This document shows, piece by piece, positions 48,692 through 58,505 of a DNA stretch of 64,000 nt. The position numbers were made by a program, and so were the translations under genes. Source of the DNA: CP2-2F sp034432555 (GTDB lineage Bacteria > Chloroflexota > Anaerolineae > Aggregatilineales > UBA2796); assembly GCA_034432555.1 (NCBI GenBank), contig DAOUBW010000013.1:310001-374000 (forward strand), read 5' to 3'. The first letter of the stretch is position 1. The number at the start of each line of letters is the position of its first letter. The notes beneath the pieces are model-generated. The model worked only from the letters and a program-made list of their open reading frames with translations, was not told the DNA's origin and searched no databases.

Positions 48692-51517
48692 ATGTCTGAA
48701 GCCCGCCCGCGCTTGGTCATCATTGATGGTCATGCGGTTGCCTACCGTAATTTTCACAGCCAGCAGCGCGATTTGGTGACAGCCAGCGGCGAACCAACCA
48801 CCGCCACGCTTGGCTTTGCGCGCACCCTGCTTGATATTCTGCGCGCCGAGTCGCCACCGCAATATCTGGCAGTTGCCTTTGATCAAGGGCTGAGCGGGCG
48901 CGAAATCACTTTTCCTGATTACAAAATTCAGCGCGAAGCGATGGATGCCTCGCTTGCCTTTCAGCTTGGGCGCATTCGCCAATTGGTCGAAGCGTTCAAC
49001 ATCCCGATCTTGGAGCGTGAAGGCTTTGAGGCGGACGACGTGATAGGCACAGTGGCGCATCAGGCAGCCGCACAGGGTGTGCATGTGCATATCGTGACGG
49101 GCGATCGAGACCTGTTCCAGTTGGTGAACGCACACATCAGCGTTGAACTGCCCGAACGCGGCGGCGGCAGCAAGGTCTACACGGCAGAAGATGTCTACGC
49201 CAAACTGGGTGTGAAGCCTGAGCAAGTGCCAGATTATAAGGGACTGGTTGGTGATAGCTCGGATAATATTCCCGGCGTGAAGGGCATTGGCGAGAAGACG
49301 ACAGTGCCGCTGCTGCAAGTTTACGGCACGTTAGAGGGCATCTACGAAAACCTGCCCCTGATCCCTGAGAAAATCCGCGCCAAACTGATCGCAGGACGCG
49401 AAAGCGCCTTTTTAAGCCGCCAGCTTGCTACCATCTACACCAACCTTGAGATTCCCTTTGACCTAACCCGCTGTGTTGCCCACGATTTTGACCATGAAAA
49501 GGTCTTGGCGCTTTTCCGCGAACTGGAGTTCAACTCGCTCATCCGCCGCTTGCAACCGCCTGCACCGCCGCCGCCACCGCGTGAGGGCGAGCAAATGTCG
49601 TTGTTCAGCGAGTCTCAGGTGGCGCGCAAAGTTGAGGTTAATCCCGATGATGATCCGAGCCTGACGCCTGCCGAAGAAACCTTCACAACGCACATCGTGG
49701 ATACACCTGAGGTGCTGAGCGACCTGACCGCACGCCTCGACGCTGCCTCATGGATTGCCTTTGACACCGAAACGACCGGCACCGATGCCAATTTTACCGA
49801 TCTGGTCGGCATTTCGTTGGCGATCAACGCTGAGGACGGTTACTACATTCCTGTTGGACATCTGCCAGAGATGGCTGAGCGCCAACTGCCCTTATCCGAT
49901 GTGATTGAAGCGCTCAAGCCCGCCCTGACCAATCCCAACATTCTGAAGGCTGCCCACAACGCGCCCTATGACCTGAATGTGCTGGCGCGTTACGGCATCC
50001 CAGTGCAGCCGCTGGGCTACGATACGCAGCTTGCCGAAGCGCTTTTGCAGCCTGAGCGCCGCCACAGCCTGAAAGATTTTGCCCGCCTCCGTTTTGGCAT
50101 CCGCATGACGAAAATTGATGCGCTGATCGGCAAGGGCAAGGCGCAAATCACGATGGATCGCGTGCCTGTGGCAAAAGCCGCGCCCTACGCCGCCGCCGAT
50201 GCCGTGATCACCTTCCGCCTGATTGATGCCACACGCACCGATCTACACACGGCGAACCTCTGGCAGCTTTACGAGACGGTTGAACTGCCGCTGGTGCCGA
50301 TCATCGCTGAGATGAACGCACACGGCGCGCTGATCGATCTACCCTACCTTGCCACGCTGAGCGCTGAATTCACCGAACGCCTTGCCGAGATTGAGCGCCA
50401 AATCCAAGATTTAGCAGGCGAGCCACTGAACATTGGCAGCCTGAAACAGCTTAACGACGTGCTGTTCGGTAAGCTGAAACTGCCCACCAAAGGGCTGCGA
50501 AAAGCACAGCATGGCTACTCACTGGATGCCGACGCGCTTGAACTGCTGCGCGATCAGCATCCGATTATCCCGCTGCTTGCCGATTGGCGCGCTCTGGATA
50601 AGCTGCACAGCACCTATGTGCTTGCCCTACCGCGTCAGGCTGATCCTAAGGGGCGCGTCCACACCACCTATCGGCAGATGGGCGCGGTGACGGGCAGGCT
50701 CAGCAGCGAGAATCCGAACTTGCAGAACATCCCGATCCGCACGGAGGAAGGGCGGCGCGTGCGGCGTGCCTTCATCGCACCGGAAGGGCATCACTTGCTC
50801 AGCACGGATTACAGCCAGATCGAACTGCGGATTTTGGCGCACTACAGCGGCGATGCTGCCCTGCAACAGGCATTCCATGAAGAACGCGATATTCACCGCG
50901 CCACGGCGGCGTTGGTTAGCAACGTGCCATACGATGCGGTGAGCAAAGCGCAGCGCTACTTCGCCAAGCGCGTGAATTTCGGCTTGCTGTATGGCATGGG
51001 CGCGCAGCGCCTTGCCCGTGAAAGCGAACTGAACCGCGCCGAGGCAGAACAGTTCATCCAGAGCTATTTCGCACGGTTGCCCGGCGTGCGCCGCTACCTT
51101 GACGAATCGAAGGTGCAGGCGAAAGCACAGGGCTACCTTGAAACACTGCTAGGCAGGCGGCGCGATTTCAGCGCCCTGAGTGCCGATCCGCCGCTCCGAC
51201 AGCAGGATATTGCCCGCATAGAACGTGAGGCGATTAACATGCCCATCCAAGGCACCGCCGCCGATATCATGAAGGTAGCGACCATTAACCTGCACCGTGC
51301 GCTGCGCGAAGGCGGCTTCCGCGCCCGCTTGATCCTACAGGTGCATGATGAATTGGTGCTGGAAGTGCCAACCGATGAACTGCCGCGCCTTGTGCCACTC
51401 GTCCGCGCCACGATGGAGAGCGCCTACACACTGAGCGTTCCGCTGCGGGCTGAGGTGAACATCGGCGCAAACTGGGCAGAAATGGAGGCAGCCGATGTCT
51501 GGCTGGCGCGGCAATAA
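48692..51517 (+). CDS. polA: DNA polymerase I with 5' nuclease and proofreading domains
   Basis: About 941 residues from ATG 48692 (ATG 48683 adds three). Domains: 5'-3' exonuclease (LVIIDGHAVAYRNFHS, EADDVIGTVAHQA, GVKGIGEKTT); Pro-rich hinge; 3'-5' exonuclease with all three motifs (IAFDTETTGTD, AAHNAPYDLNVL, YAAADAVITFR), so proofreading looks intact; polymerase domain with TDYSQIELRILAHYSG (motif A), RYFAKRVNFGLLYGMG (motif B) and LQVHDELVLEVP (motif C). A TACAAT -10 (48642-48647) lies upstream. It is divergent from mutL. Confidence 0.96.
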   Translation: MSEARPRLVIIDGHAVAYRNFHSQQRDLVTASGEPTTATLGFARTLLDILRAESPPQYLAVAFDQGLSGREITFPDYKIQREAMDASLAFQLGRIRQLVEAFNIPILEREGFEADDVIGTVAHQAAAQGVHVHIVTGDRDLFQLVNAHISVELPERGGGSKVYTAEDVYAKLGVKPEQVPDYKGLVGDSSDNIPGVKGIGEKTTVPLLQVYGTLEGIYENLPLIPEKIRAKLIAGRESAFLSRQLATIYTNLEIPFDLTRCVAHDFDHEKVLALFRELEFNSLIRRLQPPAPPPPPREGEQMSLFSESQVARKVEVNPDDDPSLTPAEETFTTHIVDTPEVLSDLTARLDAASWIAFDTETTGTDANFTDLVGISLAINAEDGYYIPVGHLPEMAERQLPLSDVIEALKPALTNPNILKAAHNAPYDLNVLARYGIPVQPLGYDTQLAEALLQPERRHSLKDFARLRFGIRMTKIDALIGKGKAQITMDRVPVAKAAPYAAADAVITFRLIDATRTDLHTANLWQLYETVELPLVPIIAEMNAHGALIDLPYLATLSAEFTERLAEIERQIQDLAGEPLNIGSLKQLNDVLFGKLKLPTKGLRKAQHGYSLDADALELLRDQHPIIPLLADWRALDKLHSTYVLALPRQADPKGRVHTTYRQMGAVTGRLSSENPNLQNIPIRTEEGRRVRRAFIAPEGHHLLSTDYSQIELRILAHYSGDAALQQAFHEERDIHRATAALVSNVPYDAVSKAQRYFAKRVNFGLLYGMGAQRLARESELNRAEAEQFIQSYFARLPGVRRYLDESKVQAKAQGYLETLLGRRRDFSALSADPPLRQQDIARIEREAINMPIQGTAADIMKVATINLHRALREGGFRARLILQVHDELVLEVPTDELPRLVPLVRATMESAYTLSVPLRAEVNIGANWAEMEAADVWLARQ

Positions 51518-52409
51518 GCGGCTGGCACTTGCCACAAGCGCACTGATCAGCCTGCTCTTTTTGGGCGCGTGCGACCCTGAGCTGATGTTCACACCTGTGC
51601 CACCAACCGAGACGCCCATCATCTTGCCCGCCAGCCCAACCGTTGATCCTGTGCTGCCAACGCTGCCCGAAGGCTTTGAGGCGGAGGATCCGTTGGCGAC
51701 TCGTGTGGCAGGCTTTCAGCCGCGTGTGCTGACCCTTGCGCCCAACACCAGCTTCACAGCTACACCGCTGCCGCCGCCAACCGAGACGTTTATTCGCCTG
51801 CAATTCACCATGCTAGATGGCGTCTCGCTAGAGAGCCTGCTTTTTGGTGCGCCGCGCCGCCCTGCGCCAACCGTCCTCCTGCTGCACGATTCGGACGCCA
51901 CCAAAGAAGCGTGGTTCAACACAGCACGTACCCTTCAAACGGCAGGACTGAATGTCGTGGTATTGGATCAGCGCGGCTTTGGCAGTTCCGGCGGCACGCG
52001 GGATTGGTCACGTGCGGCGCAGGATGTGGTCAGCGTATTGGAGCGCCTGCACAGCTTGCCCAACCTTGATCGAAATCGGCTGTATGTGCTTGGCGTTGGC
52101 GCGGGCGCCAACCTTGCCCTGACGGGCTGTGCCAACACCGATGTGTGTCAGGCGGCTGTCCTGATCAGCCCACTGCCTGCTCTGAATGGCACGGTGCTTG
52201 AGTCTGCCGTGCCTGCCTATGGAGCGCGTCCGCTGCTGCTTGCCTACGGCAGCGCGGATGCACAATCTGCCGCTGCGGCTGCCGCCCTTGAGGCAAATTT
52301 CAGAGGTGTGCGGCGCAGTTTGCCCTATGAAAGCGCGGCACGTGGTATGATTTTATTGGATAGCGAGCCGAACCTGAGCGAAATTATTGCGCGTTGGCTG
52401 CTGGAGTAG
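51495..52409 (+). CDS. Lipoprotein with alpha/beta-hydrolase fold lacking the catalytic Ser and His
   Basis: 304 residues. Lipobox LFLGAC gives lipid-modified Cys26. A Pro/Thr-rich stretch follows, then the alpha/beta-hydrolase core: PTVLLLHDSDATKEAWF, VVLDQRGFGSSGG, and the nucleophile elbow position LGVGAGANLALTG. The elbow is GVGAG, so the nucleophilic Ser position (202) is Gly. The usual C-terminal catalytic His region reads ESAARGMILLDSE, without His. The protein is therefore probably not an active hydrolase. Start at ATG 51495 overlaps the polA end by 23 bases. Confidence 0.78.
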   Translation: MSGWRGNKRLALATSALISLLFLGACDPELMFTPVPPTETPIILPASPTVDPVLPTLPEGFEAEDPLATRVAGFQPRVLTLAPNTSFTATPLPPPTETFIRLQFTMLDGVSLESLLFGAPRRPAPTVLLLHDSDATKEAWFNTARTLQTAGLNVVVLDQRGFGSSGGTRDWSRAAQDVVSVLERLHSLPNLDRNRLYVLGVGAGANLALTGCANTDVCQAAVLISPLPALNGTVLESAVPAYGARPLLLAYGSADAQSAAAAAALEANFRGVRRSLPYESAARGMILLDSEPNLSEIIARWLLE

Positions 52410-52434
52410 CCGCGCTGAGAGAGAGAAGAACACC

Positions 52435-54099
52435 GTGCCAAAACTGGTCACCGTTGCCGAGATGCAAGCCATAGAGGCAGCCGCCGATGCGGCAGGAGTC
52501 TCTTACGCGCAGATGATGGCGCGTGCCGGACGCGCCACCGCCGATTTAGCCTATCAGAGGCTGCCGCCAGAGGCACAACAGCCGCGTGTTTTGATCTTGG
52601 TTGGGCATGGCAACAACGGCGGCGATGGCTTGGTGGCGGCGCGTTGGCTGGCAGAGCAGGGCGTGAACACTGCCTGCTATCTGGCGCGTGGGCGTGAAGA
52701 TAGCCTAGTGGAAGCAGCGCGGGCGGCAGGCGCAACCATCCTCAGCGAAAATCTGGATACGCTGCGCCAGCTGGCAGCCGGCGCGGATATCATCATTGAT
52801 GCGCTGCTTGGCACTGGCGCTAAGCCGCCTGTGCGCGGCGTGGTGCGCGAGATTTTGCTGAATGTGCGCCGTGCCATTGAAGGGCGCGCCGCACAAGGCA
52901 ACCTTGATCAGGCTGAGAGCAGCCATAGCCTGCATAAGCTGCCCAAGCCGCTGCCACCGCGCTTACCGTGCATCCTCGCCGTTGATGTGCCTTCGGGCAT
53001 GGATGCTGACAGCGGCGCCGTTGACCCAGACTGCACCTTGCACGCTGATGCCACGCTCACCTTTGAGGCGGTGAAACACGGGCATTTAACGCTGCCTGCC
53101 GCCGACTATGTTGGCGAGCTGCACCTTGCACCGCTCCATTTGCCGCCCAGCCTGCCCGAATTGGCTGCGGTGCGCCATCAGGTGGTGGATGCCCCACAAA
53201 TCGCTGCCCTTTTGCCGCAGCGCCCGCTGGATGCTAACAAAGGTACCTTTGGGAAAGCGCTTATCATTGGTGGCTCAGAGCGCTACATTGGCGCGGCGGG
53301 CTTAGCGGCAAGCGCCGCCTACCGTGTGGGCGCAGGGTTGGTGACGGTCGCCGCCATCAAACCTGTGGTGAACGCCTTGGCGTCCGCCTTGCCAGAGGTA
53401 ACGTGGCTGCCCTTGCCGAATGGCGGTGAGGACAGCGAAAAGACGCTGACCGATGCGGCAATCAGCCTTGCAATGACCGAAGTGCCAGATTACGAGGCGC
53501 TCTTGATCGGCGTTGGTATGGGGCGCGCCCTGAATGCCTTCACACTGATGGAGACGATCCTAACGCAGGCAGAAGGGCAGCTGCCGCCATTGGTCATTGA
53601 TGCGGACGGCTTAAACATGCTTGCCACAATGGATGAGTGGTGGGCAAAAATTCCGCCTAACACCATTCTCACGCCGCATCCGGGTGAAATGGCACGCCTT
53701 GCCAAGCTACGTGCCGAAGGCGGACGGACACCTGCTCAGTTGGTGCAGGCGGATCGGGTGCGCCTTGCCGCAGAGAAGGCGGCACACTGGCGCTGCGTTG
53801 TGGTGTTGAAGGGCGCTTTTACGGTCATCGCCGCACCCGATGGGCAGCTTGCAGTGCTGCCCTTTGCCGAACCTGCTTTAGCACGTGCCGGCACTGGCGA
53901 TGTGCTGGCGGGCATGATCGCGGGCTTTTTGGCGCAAGGGCTGCCACCCTTTGAAGCGGCGATCAGCGCTGCCTATGTGCATGGTGCCAGCGGTAAGCTT
54001 GCCGCTGCACAGACTCCAAGCGGCGTGCTGGCGCATGATGTCATCGCACATCTGCCGCAAGTCATCGCGACCTTGGAAAACAGCCGCCTTTCGCGTTAG
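52435..54099 (+). CDS. nnr: Bifunctional NAD(P)H-hydrate epimerase/dehydratase (Nnr)
   Basis: 554 residues. Repairs hydrated NAD(P)H: the N-terminal YjeF_N epimerase domain (VTVAEMQAIEAAADAAGVSY, VLILVGHGNNGGDGLVAARW) interconverts R and S epimers, and the C-terminal ADP/ATP-dependent dehydratase (carbohydrate-kinase fold; NKGTFGKALIIGGSERYIGAAG-type start, TPHPGEMARLAKL, PALARAGTGDVLAGMIAGFL) dehydrates the S form. GTG 52435 is preferred over ATG 52387, since the family begins with this text. Fused domains are the norm for Nnr. Confidence 0.94.
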   Translation: MPKLVTVAEMQAIEAAADAAGVSYAQMMARAGRATADLAYQRLPPEAQQPRVLILVGHGNNGGDGLVAARWLAEQGVNTACYLARGREDSLVEAARAAGATILSENLDTLRQLAAGADIIIDALLGTGAKPPVRGVVREILLNVRRAIEGRAAQGNLDQAESSHSLHKLPKPLPPRLPCILAVDVPSGMDADSGAVDPDCTLHADATLTFEAVKHGHLTLPAADYVGELHLAPLHLPPSLPELAAVRHQVVDAPQIAALLPQRPLDANKGTFGKALIIGGSERYIGAAGLAASAAYRVGAGLVTVAAIKPVVNALASALPEVTWLPLPNGGEDSEKTLTDAAISLAMTEVPDYEALLIGVGMGRALNAFTLMETILTQAEGQLPPLVIDADGLNMLATMDEWWAKIPPNTILTPHPGEMARLAKLRAEGGRTPAQLVQADRVRLAAEKAAHWRCVVVLKGAFTVIAAPDGQLAVLPFAEPALARAGTGDVLAGMIAGFLAQGLPPFEAAISAAYVHGASGKLAAAQTPSGVLAHDVIAHLPQVIATLENSRLSR

Positions 54100-54139
54100 A
54101 ATTCCTGTTCGCCTGCCCACTTAACCGAGAGAGCGACCC

Positions 54140-56389
54140 GTGAGCCAATCCAACTTGCTAAACGGTCTGAACGACCAGCAACAAGCTGCCATCACCGCGC
54201 CGCCTGCCGCCACACTGGTGATCGCCGGCCCTGGCAGCGGCAAAACCGCCGTCCTAACGCGCCGCGTTGCCTATTTAGTCAGCCAGTTGCGCGTGCCGCC
54301 GCACCAGATCATGGCAGTCACCTTCACCAATAAGGCTGCCCGCGAAATGCTGGAGCGCATTGAGCATTTGCTTGGCGAAAACCTGCACGGCTTAACCGTC
54401 GGCACCTTCCATGCCATTTGTGCGCGCATTTTGCGGCGTGAAGCGGCGTATGTTGGCATTTCGGCTGCCTTCACCATCTACGATACAGATGATCAGCTCA
54501 ACGTGATTCGGCAGGCACTGGCAGAGCAAGGCTTAGATGAAGATCGCAGCCAACCGCGTAAATTCCTCAACGCGATCTCCAACGCCAAGAACGAACTGAT
54601 CACCGCCGATGCCTACCCACAGGGCAATTATCAAGATCGGCAGATTGCACAGGTCTATGAGCGCTACCAAGCGCTGCTGCGTGCTGCCAATGCGCTGGAT
54701 TTTGACGACCTGCTGATGTATTCTGTGCAGCTTTTCCGCGACCATGCCGATGTGAGGCGTGATTATCAGGCGCGCTATGCACACATTTTGGTAGATGAAT
54801 TTCAGGATACGAACACGGCGCAGTATAAGCTGGTGCAGCTTTTAGCCGGCAGCGAAGGCAGCCTGTTTTGCGTGGGCGATCCTGATCAGAGCGTCTACCG
54901 CTTTCGCGGCGCAGATTACCGCAACCTTGCCTACTTCCAACGGGACTATCCGAACGCGAATGTGATTTTGCTGGAGCAGAATTACCGTTCGCACCAAATT
55001 ATCCTCGATGCCGCGATGGCGATCATTGATAAGAATACAGATCGCATTCGCAAGCAACTGCGCGCCACGCGGCGTGATGGCGCGAAAATTGCCCTGAAGC
55101 AGCTTAGCGATGACGAGGATGAGGCGCAATACGTGGTCTGGACAATCCGCGAGGCAGTGCGAATCGGGCGCTATGCCTATAAAGAGTGCGCTGTGATGTT
55201 CCGCACCAACGCGCAATCCCGCGCCCTTGAAGAGACGTTCATCCGTGCCAATGTGCCATATAAGCTGATCGGTGGCGTGCGCTTCTACAGCCGCCGCGAG
55301 ATTAAAGACTTGCTGGCGTATCTGCGCGCCATTCAAAATCCGAACGATGACGTGAGTATGCGGCGCATCATCAACACGCCGCCGCGTGGCATCGGCAAAA
55401 CGACGCTTGGCAAGCTGGAAGCCTGGGCGCTCTCGCGCAATCAGAGCCTTTCGGATGCACTGAGTGCGCTGCGAAGTGGGCAGCCCTCACCGTTCACGGG
55501 CAAGGCGCTCAGCACCTTAGAAAGTTTCGCCGCCACGCTGGAGGTATGGCGCAACCTGCGCGACACAATGGCGGTTGGCACACTGCTGCGTGATGTGCTG
55601 GATCAGACTGCCTACCTGCAATACATCAACGATGGCACGCCCGAAGGCAAAGAGAAGGTCGAAAATGTGCAGGAATTGGTGCGTGTGGCAGAGGCGCAAG
55701 GCAACAAGCCGTTGCCGCTCTACCTTGAAGATATTGCCCTGATTGCCGACGTAGATACCTACGACGACTCGGCGGATAGTGTGGTGCTGCTCACGTTGCA
55801 CGCTGCCAAAGGGTTGGAATTTCCCGTTGTGTTCATCGTCGGCTTGGAAGAAGGCTTGCTGCCGCACGCGCAGTCGCTGGAAGATGAAGAACAACTGGCT
55901 GAGGAACGTCGCCTGATGTACGTCGGCTTGACACGCGCCAAAGAGCAGGTCTACCTGACGTGGGCGATGCGGCGGGCAGGCTATGGCGGCGGCTTAGGCG
56001 AGCGGACACTTGTCTCGCGCTTTTTGGAGGATATTCCGCCCGAACTGACGACAGGCTCACCGGTGCCAAAGCGCGGTGCCAGCGCTGCCTTCGCCACGCG
56101 CTGGGAAGGCGACCGCGCCACACCGCCGCGCCCAGCATGGCGCATTCCGCAGCCACAGGCAGCCACCAGCACGCCGCGCCGCGAACGTGCAATCAGCAGC
56201 GCCAACATCAGCACCAATAGCCTGTACCGCAGTGGGCAGCGCGTCCATCACGATAAACTGGGCGAAGGCGTGATCATCGCCAGCCGCTTTACCGATGGTG
56301 ATGAAGAACTGGACATCCGTTTTGAGAAGCACGGCTTAAAGCGCTTGTTTGCCAGCATTGCACCGCTGCGAATGCTGGATGAGGACTAG
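54140..56389 (+). CDS. pcrA: UvrD/PcrA-type ATP-dependent DNA helicase
   Basis: 749 residues; superfamily 1A 3'-5' helicase for repair and displacement of RecA or polymerase. Motif Q/I: LNDQQQAAITA and VIAGPGSGKTAVLTRRVAYL. Motif Ia: MAVTFTNKAAREMLERI. Motif II: HILVDEFQDTNTAQY. Motif III: FCVGDPDQSVYRFRGAD. Motif IV: EQNYRSHQIILDAAM. Motif V/VI: LLTLHAAKGLEFPVVF and RRLMYVGLTRAKEQVYL. The C-terminal ~50 residues form the Tudor-like domain (GQRVHHDKLGEGVIIASRF) as in PcrA. GTG 54140 is the start, after GAGAG. Confidence 0.95.
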   Translation: MSQSNLLNGLNDQQQAAITAPPAATLVIAGPGSGKTAVLTRRVAYLVSQLRVPPHQIMAVTFTNKAAREMLERIEHLLGENLHGLTVGTFHAICARILRREAAYVGISAAFTIYDTDDQLNVIRQALAEQGLDEDRSQPRKFLNAISNAKNELITADAYPQGNYQDRQIAQVYERYQALLRAANALDFDDLLMYSVQLFRDHADVRRDYQARYAHILVDEFQDTNTAQYKLVQLLAGSEGSLFCVGDPDQSVYRFRGADYRNLAYFQRDYPNANVILLEQNYRSHQIILDAAMAIIDKNTDRIRKQLRATRRDGAKIALKQLSDDEDEAQYVVWTIREAVRIGRYAYKECAVMFRTNAQSRALEETFIRANVPYKLIGGVRFYSRREIKDLLAYLRAIQNPNDDVSMRRIINTPPRGIGKTTLGKLEAWALSRNQSLSDALSALRSGQPSPFTGKALSTLESFAATLEVWRNLRDTMAVGTLLRDVLDQTAYLQYINDGTPEGKEKVENVQELVRVAEAQGNKPLPLYLEDIALIADVDTYDDSADSVVLLTLHAAKGLEFPVVFIVGLEEGLLPHAQSLEDEEQLAEERRLMYVGLTRAKEQVYLTWAMRRAGYGGGLGERTLVSRFLEDIPPELTTGSPVPKRGASAAFATRWEGDRATPPRPAWRIPQPQAATSTPRRERAISSANISTNSLYRSGQRVHHDKLGEGVIIASRFTDGDEELDIRFEKHGLKRLFASIAPLRMLDED

Positions 56390-56394
56390 CCAGC

Positions 56395-56754
56395 ATGGCA
56401 GAAGCCTATCTTTACCACATCACGACGGGTAGCGCGTGGCAAGCGGCACGGTCGGAAGGCGTCTACCGCGCCGAGTCGCTGGCAACACAAGGTTTTATTC
56501 ACCTCTCAACAGCCGATCAGGTTTACCGCGTGGTAAATGCAATCTATCGTGGCGTCCCTGATCTGCTGTTGTTAACCATTCAGGCGGCAGGGCTTGGTGA
56601 TGCCTTGCGCTATGAAGCGCCTGATCCTACCTTGCCAACCCAAACCGCCGATGCAGAGTTATTCCCGCACCTCTACAGCGCACTGCCACTTTCGGCAGTC
56701 GTTGCGGTGCAAGCGCTTATCCCAAAGGCGGATGGCAGTTTTAGCACAGATTGA
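56395..56754 (+). CDS. DUF952-family protein
   Basis: 119 residues. Family text: YLYHITTGSAWQAARSEGVY at the start, GFIHLSTADQVYRVVN, then FPHLYSALPLSAVVAVQAL. DUF952 is a small cytosolic fold of unknown reaction. It follows pcrA by five bases. Confidence 0.9.
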   Translation: MAEAYLYHITTGSAWQAARSEGVYRAESLATQGFIHLSTADQVYRVVNAIYRGVPDLLLLTIQAAGLGDALRYEAPDPTLPTQTADAELFPHLYSALPLSAVVAVQALIPKADGSFSTD

Positions 56755-56758
56755 TTCT

Positions 56759-57394
56759 TCAGCGCGGGCTGACGAACGTCTCTGCCTGCTGCATCGCCTG
56801 CAAAAATGCCTGCGGTGGCTGCGCGCCGCTGAAGGCAAAGGTATTGTTAAAGACGAAGAACGGCACACCGCGAATGCCTAGCTGCTGCGCCTGCTGCACC
56901 GCCTCCAGCACCTCTGCGCGTCCCAGATCGCTTTGTAGCGCGGCGCGCAGATCAGGCGTGGGCAATGCCAGCGATTCCGCGATTTGCACCAGCACCTCTA
57001 AATCGCCAATATTTTTGCCCTCTGTGAAGTAGGCAGCGTAGAGCGCTTCGATCAGCGTCGCTTGCTGATCAGCAGGCGTCAGCGCGATCAGGCGGTGCGA
57101 GAGCAGCGTGTTGGGCGCGTGCGTGATCGCCTCAAAATTGAAGGGGATGCCAACCGCGGCACCTGCACGGCGCGGCGCGCTGAACCAATCTTCAAGCTGC
57201 ATTTGCCCGCCACCTTTGGCAAGCATGTATTGCTGGAACGGGTAGCCTTCGGCGGGAATATCAGGGTTAAGGAAGAATGGATGGTAGCTAACGCTAACAG
57301 GCGTGCCGCGCCATTCGGCAAGTGCTAACTGCATGTGGCGCTTGCCAATATAGCACCACGGGCAGACAGTATCTTGAAAAACATCAATGTGCAT
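56759..57394 (-). CDS. DsbA-family (FrnE-like) thiol oxidoreductase
   Basis: 211 residues without a signal peptide, so cytoplasmic. The thioredoxin fold carries C-P-W-C in VFQDTVCPWCYIGKRHM, typical of FrnE/2-hydroxychromene-2-carboxylate isomerase-like DsbA proteins. Conserved FFLNPDIPAEGYPFQQYM and ALYAAYFTEGKNIGDLEVL and GIRGVPFFVFNNTFAFSGAQ follow the family layout. ATG 57394 has AAGGA six bases upstream. It is convergent with the DUF952 gene. Confidence 0.92.
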   Translation of the reverse strand: MHIDVFQDTVCPWCYIGKRHMQLALAEWRGTPVSVSYHPFFLNPDIPAEGYPFQQYMLAKGGGQMQLEDWFSAPRRAGAAVGIPFNFEAITHAPNTLLSHRLIALTPADQQATLIEALYAAYFTEGKNIGDLEVLVQIAESLALPTPDLRAALQSDLGRAEVLEAVQQAQQLGIRGVPFFVFNNTFAFSGAQPPQAFLQAMQQAETFVSPR

Positions 57395-57481
57395 GAGCAA
57401 TCCTTAGGGCTGAGATGCATTAGGCAGACTCTAGCAGAGGTGGGCGAGAACGGGCAAGTTTGACCGTGAACAGGGCGCGGT

Positions 57482-57510
57482 TTGGCGGCACGCTCAAAAT
57501 TTGTTACGAT
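57482..57510 (+). promoter_or_regulatory. Predicted promoter for the TerB-like gene
   Basis: TTGGCG (57482-57487), 17-base spacer, TACGAT (57505-57510), about 46 bases before the ATG. Confidence 0.45.
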
Positions 57511-57555
57511 ACACGCCAACCTTTTGCCATATCCCTTTTACGAACGGAGCGAACA

Positions 57556-58437
57556 ATGGCGTTTTTGCAAAACCTTTCTAACCGCCTGACGCCACCTGAA
57601 GGCGGTTTATCAAGCGCTGTTGCCACCTTAAGCCAAGATGGTGAACTGACCGATCTTGAGCGCCGCATTATTTCGCTGTTCCGTGATCAATTCTCGCCCC
57701 TCAGCGATCTAGACGATGCCACCTTCAAGGCAGCCCTTGCCCGCGCCGAGCGCTTTGTCTTCGAGAACAATTTAACCACCGCTGCCAACATTCCCAATTA
57801 CGTCAGCACCCACTTAGCGCCTGTCATCACCCAAGACAGCCACCGCGCCGAGTTGTATCGCTTCTGCTACGCACTGGCAATGTCAGACCTCAACATTGAT
57901 GAAGGTGAGCAGGCTGTGCTAACTGCCCTGCTGCACACCTTCAATATCGTGCCTGCCACACAGCAAGCAGCCGAAGAAGACGTGCTGCGCGAGTTCTACA
58001 CGCTGCACCGTGCCATCGCGGCGACGGTGGTCGGTCTGATTGTGGTTACCGCTGATGGGCGCGTGGAGCAAGACGAACTCAGTCATGTGCGTGATGCGCG
58101 CAGCTTGTTAGAGCCGATTGGTCGGTTGGACGATCTGCAATTTAGCCTTGTCTTCGATCTGGCGCTCAACATTCATGATCGCTTTCTGCTCGATCCCGAC
58201 AATCGGCAGGCATTCTTGCAGAACATCGTCTCAACCATGCTGAACACACGTGAACTCGGTTTGCAGGCGTTTGAGTATGCCGCCGCAGTTGCCACAGCAG
58301 ATGGTGATATTTCGCAAGCAGAACTAGACGTTCTGAAGGCGCTGCTGGATGCGCTCAGCATCAACGACTCAGATGGCGAGACGATCTTCAATCGCTATAT
58401 GGCGCGTGTGCAGACCATTGACGGCAAGCCGCGCTAA
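57556..58437 (+). CDS. TerB-like helical protein with duplicated acidic-loop domain
   Basis: 293 residues, all-helical. Two to three similar units each contain a D-G-x-x-x-E-x-E motif: SQDGELTDLERRII, VTADGRVEQDELSHV and ATADGDISQAELDVL. These resemble the metal-binding loops of TerB/TerB-like domains. A third region (SDLNIDEGEQAVLTALL) fits the same pattern. TerB-like proteins are often linked with stress or phage defence, but nothing here shows that. ATG 57556 follows CGGAG; the kinase gene starts 68 bases downstream. Confidence 0.72.
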   Translation: MAFLQNLSNRLTPPEGGLSSAVATLSQDGELTDLERRIISLFRDQFSPLSDLDDATFKAALARAERFVFENNLTTAANIPNYVSTHLAPVITQDSHRAELYRFCYALAMSDLNIDEGEQAVLTALLHTFNIVPATQQAAEEDVLREFYTLHRAIAATVVGLIVVTADGRVEQDELSHVRDARSLLEPIGRLDDLQFSLVFDLALNIHDRFLLDPDNRQAFLQNIVSTMLNTRELGLQAFEYAAAVATADGDISQAELDVLKALLDALSINDSDGETIFNRYMARVQTIDGKPR

Positions 58438-58505
58438 ACAGGGCACTCAGATGCCCTGATCAAATGTGCGGATCAGGGCGTTGACATACCTTAGGAGCAA
58501 ACCAC

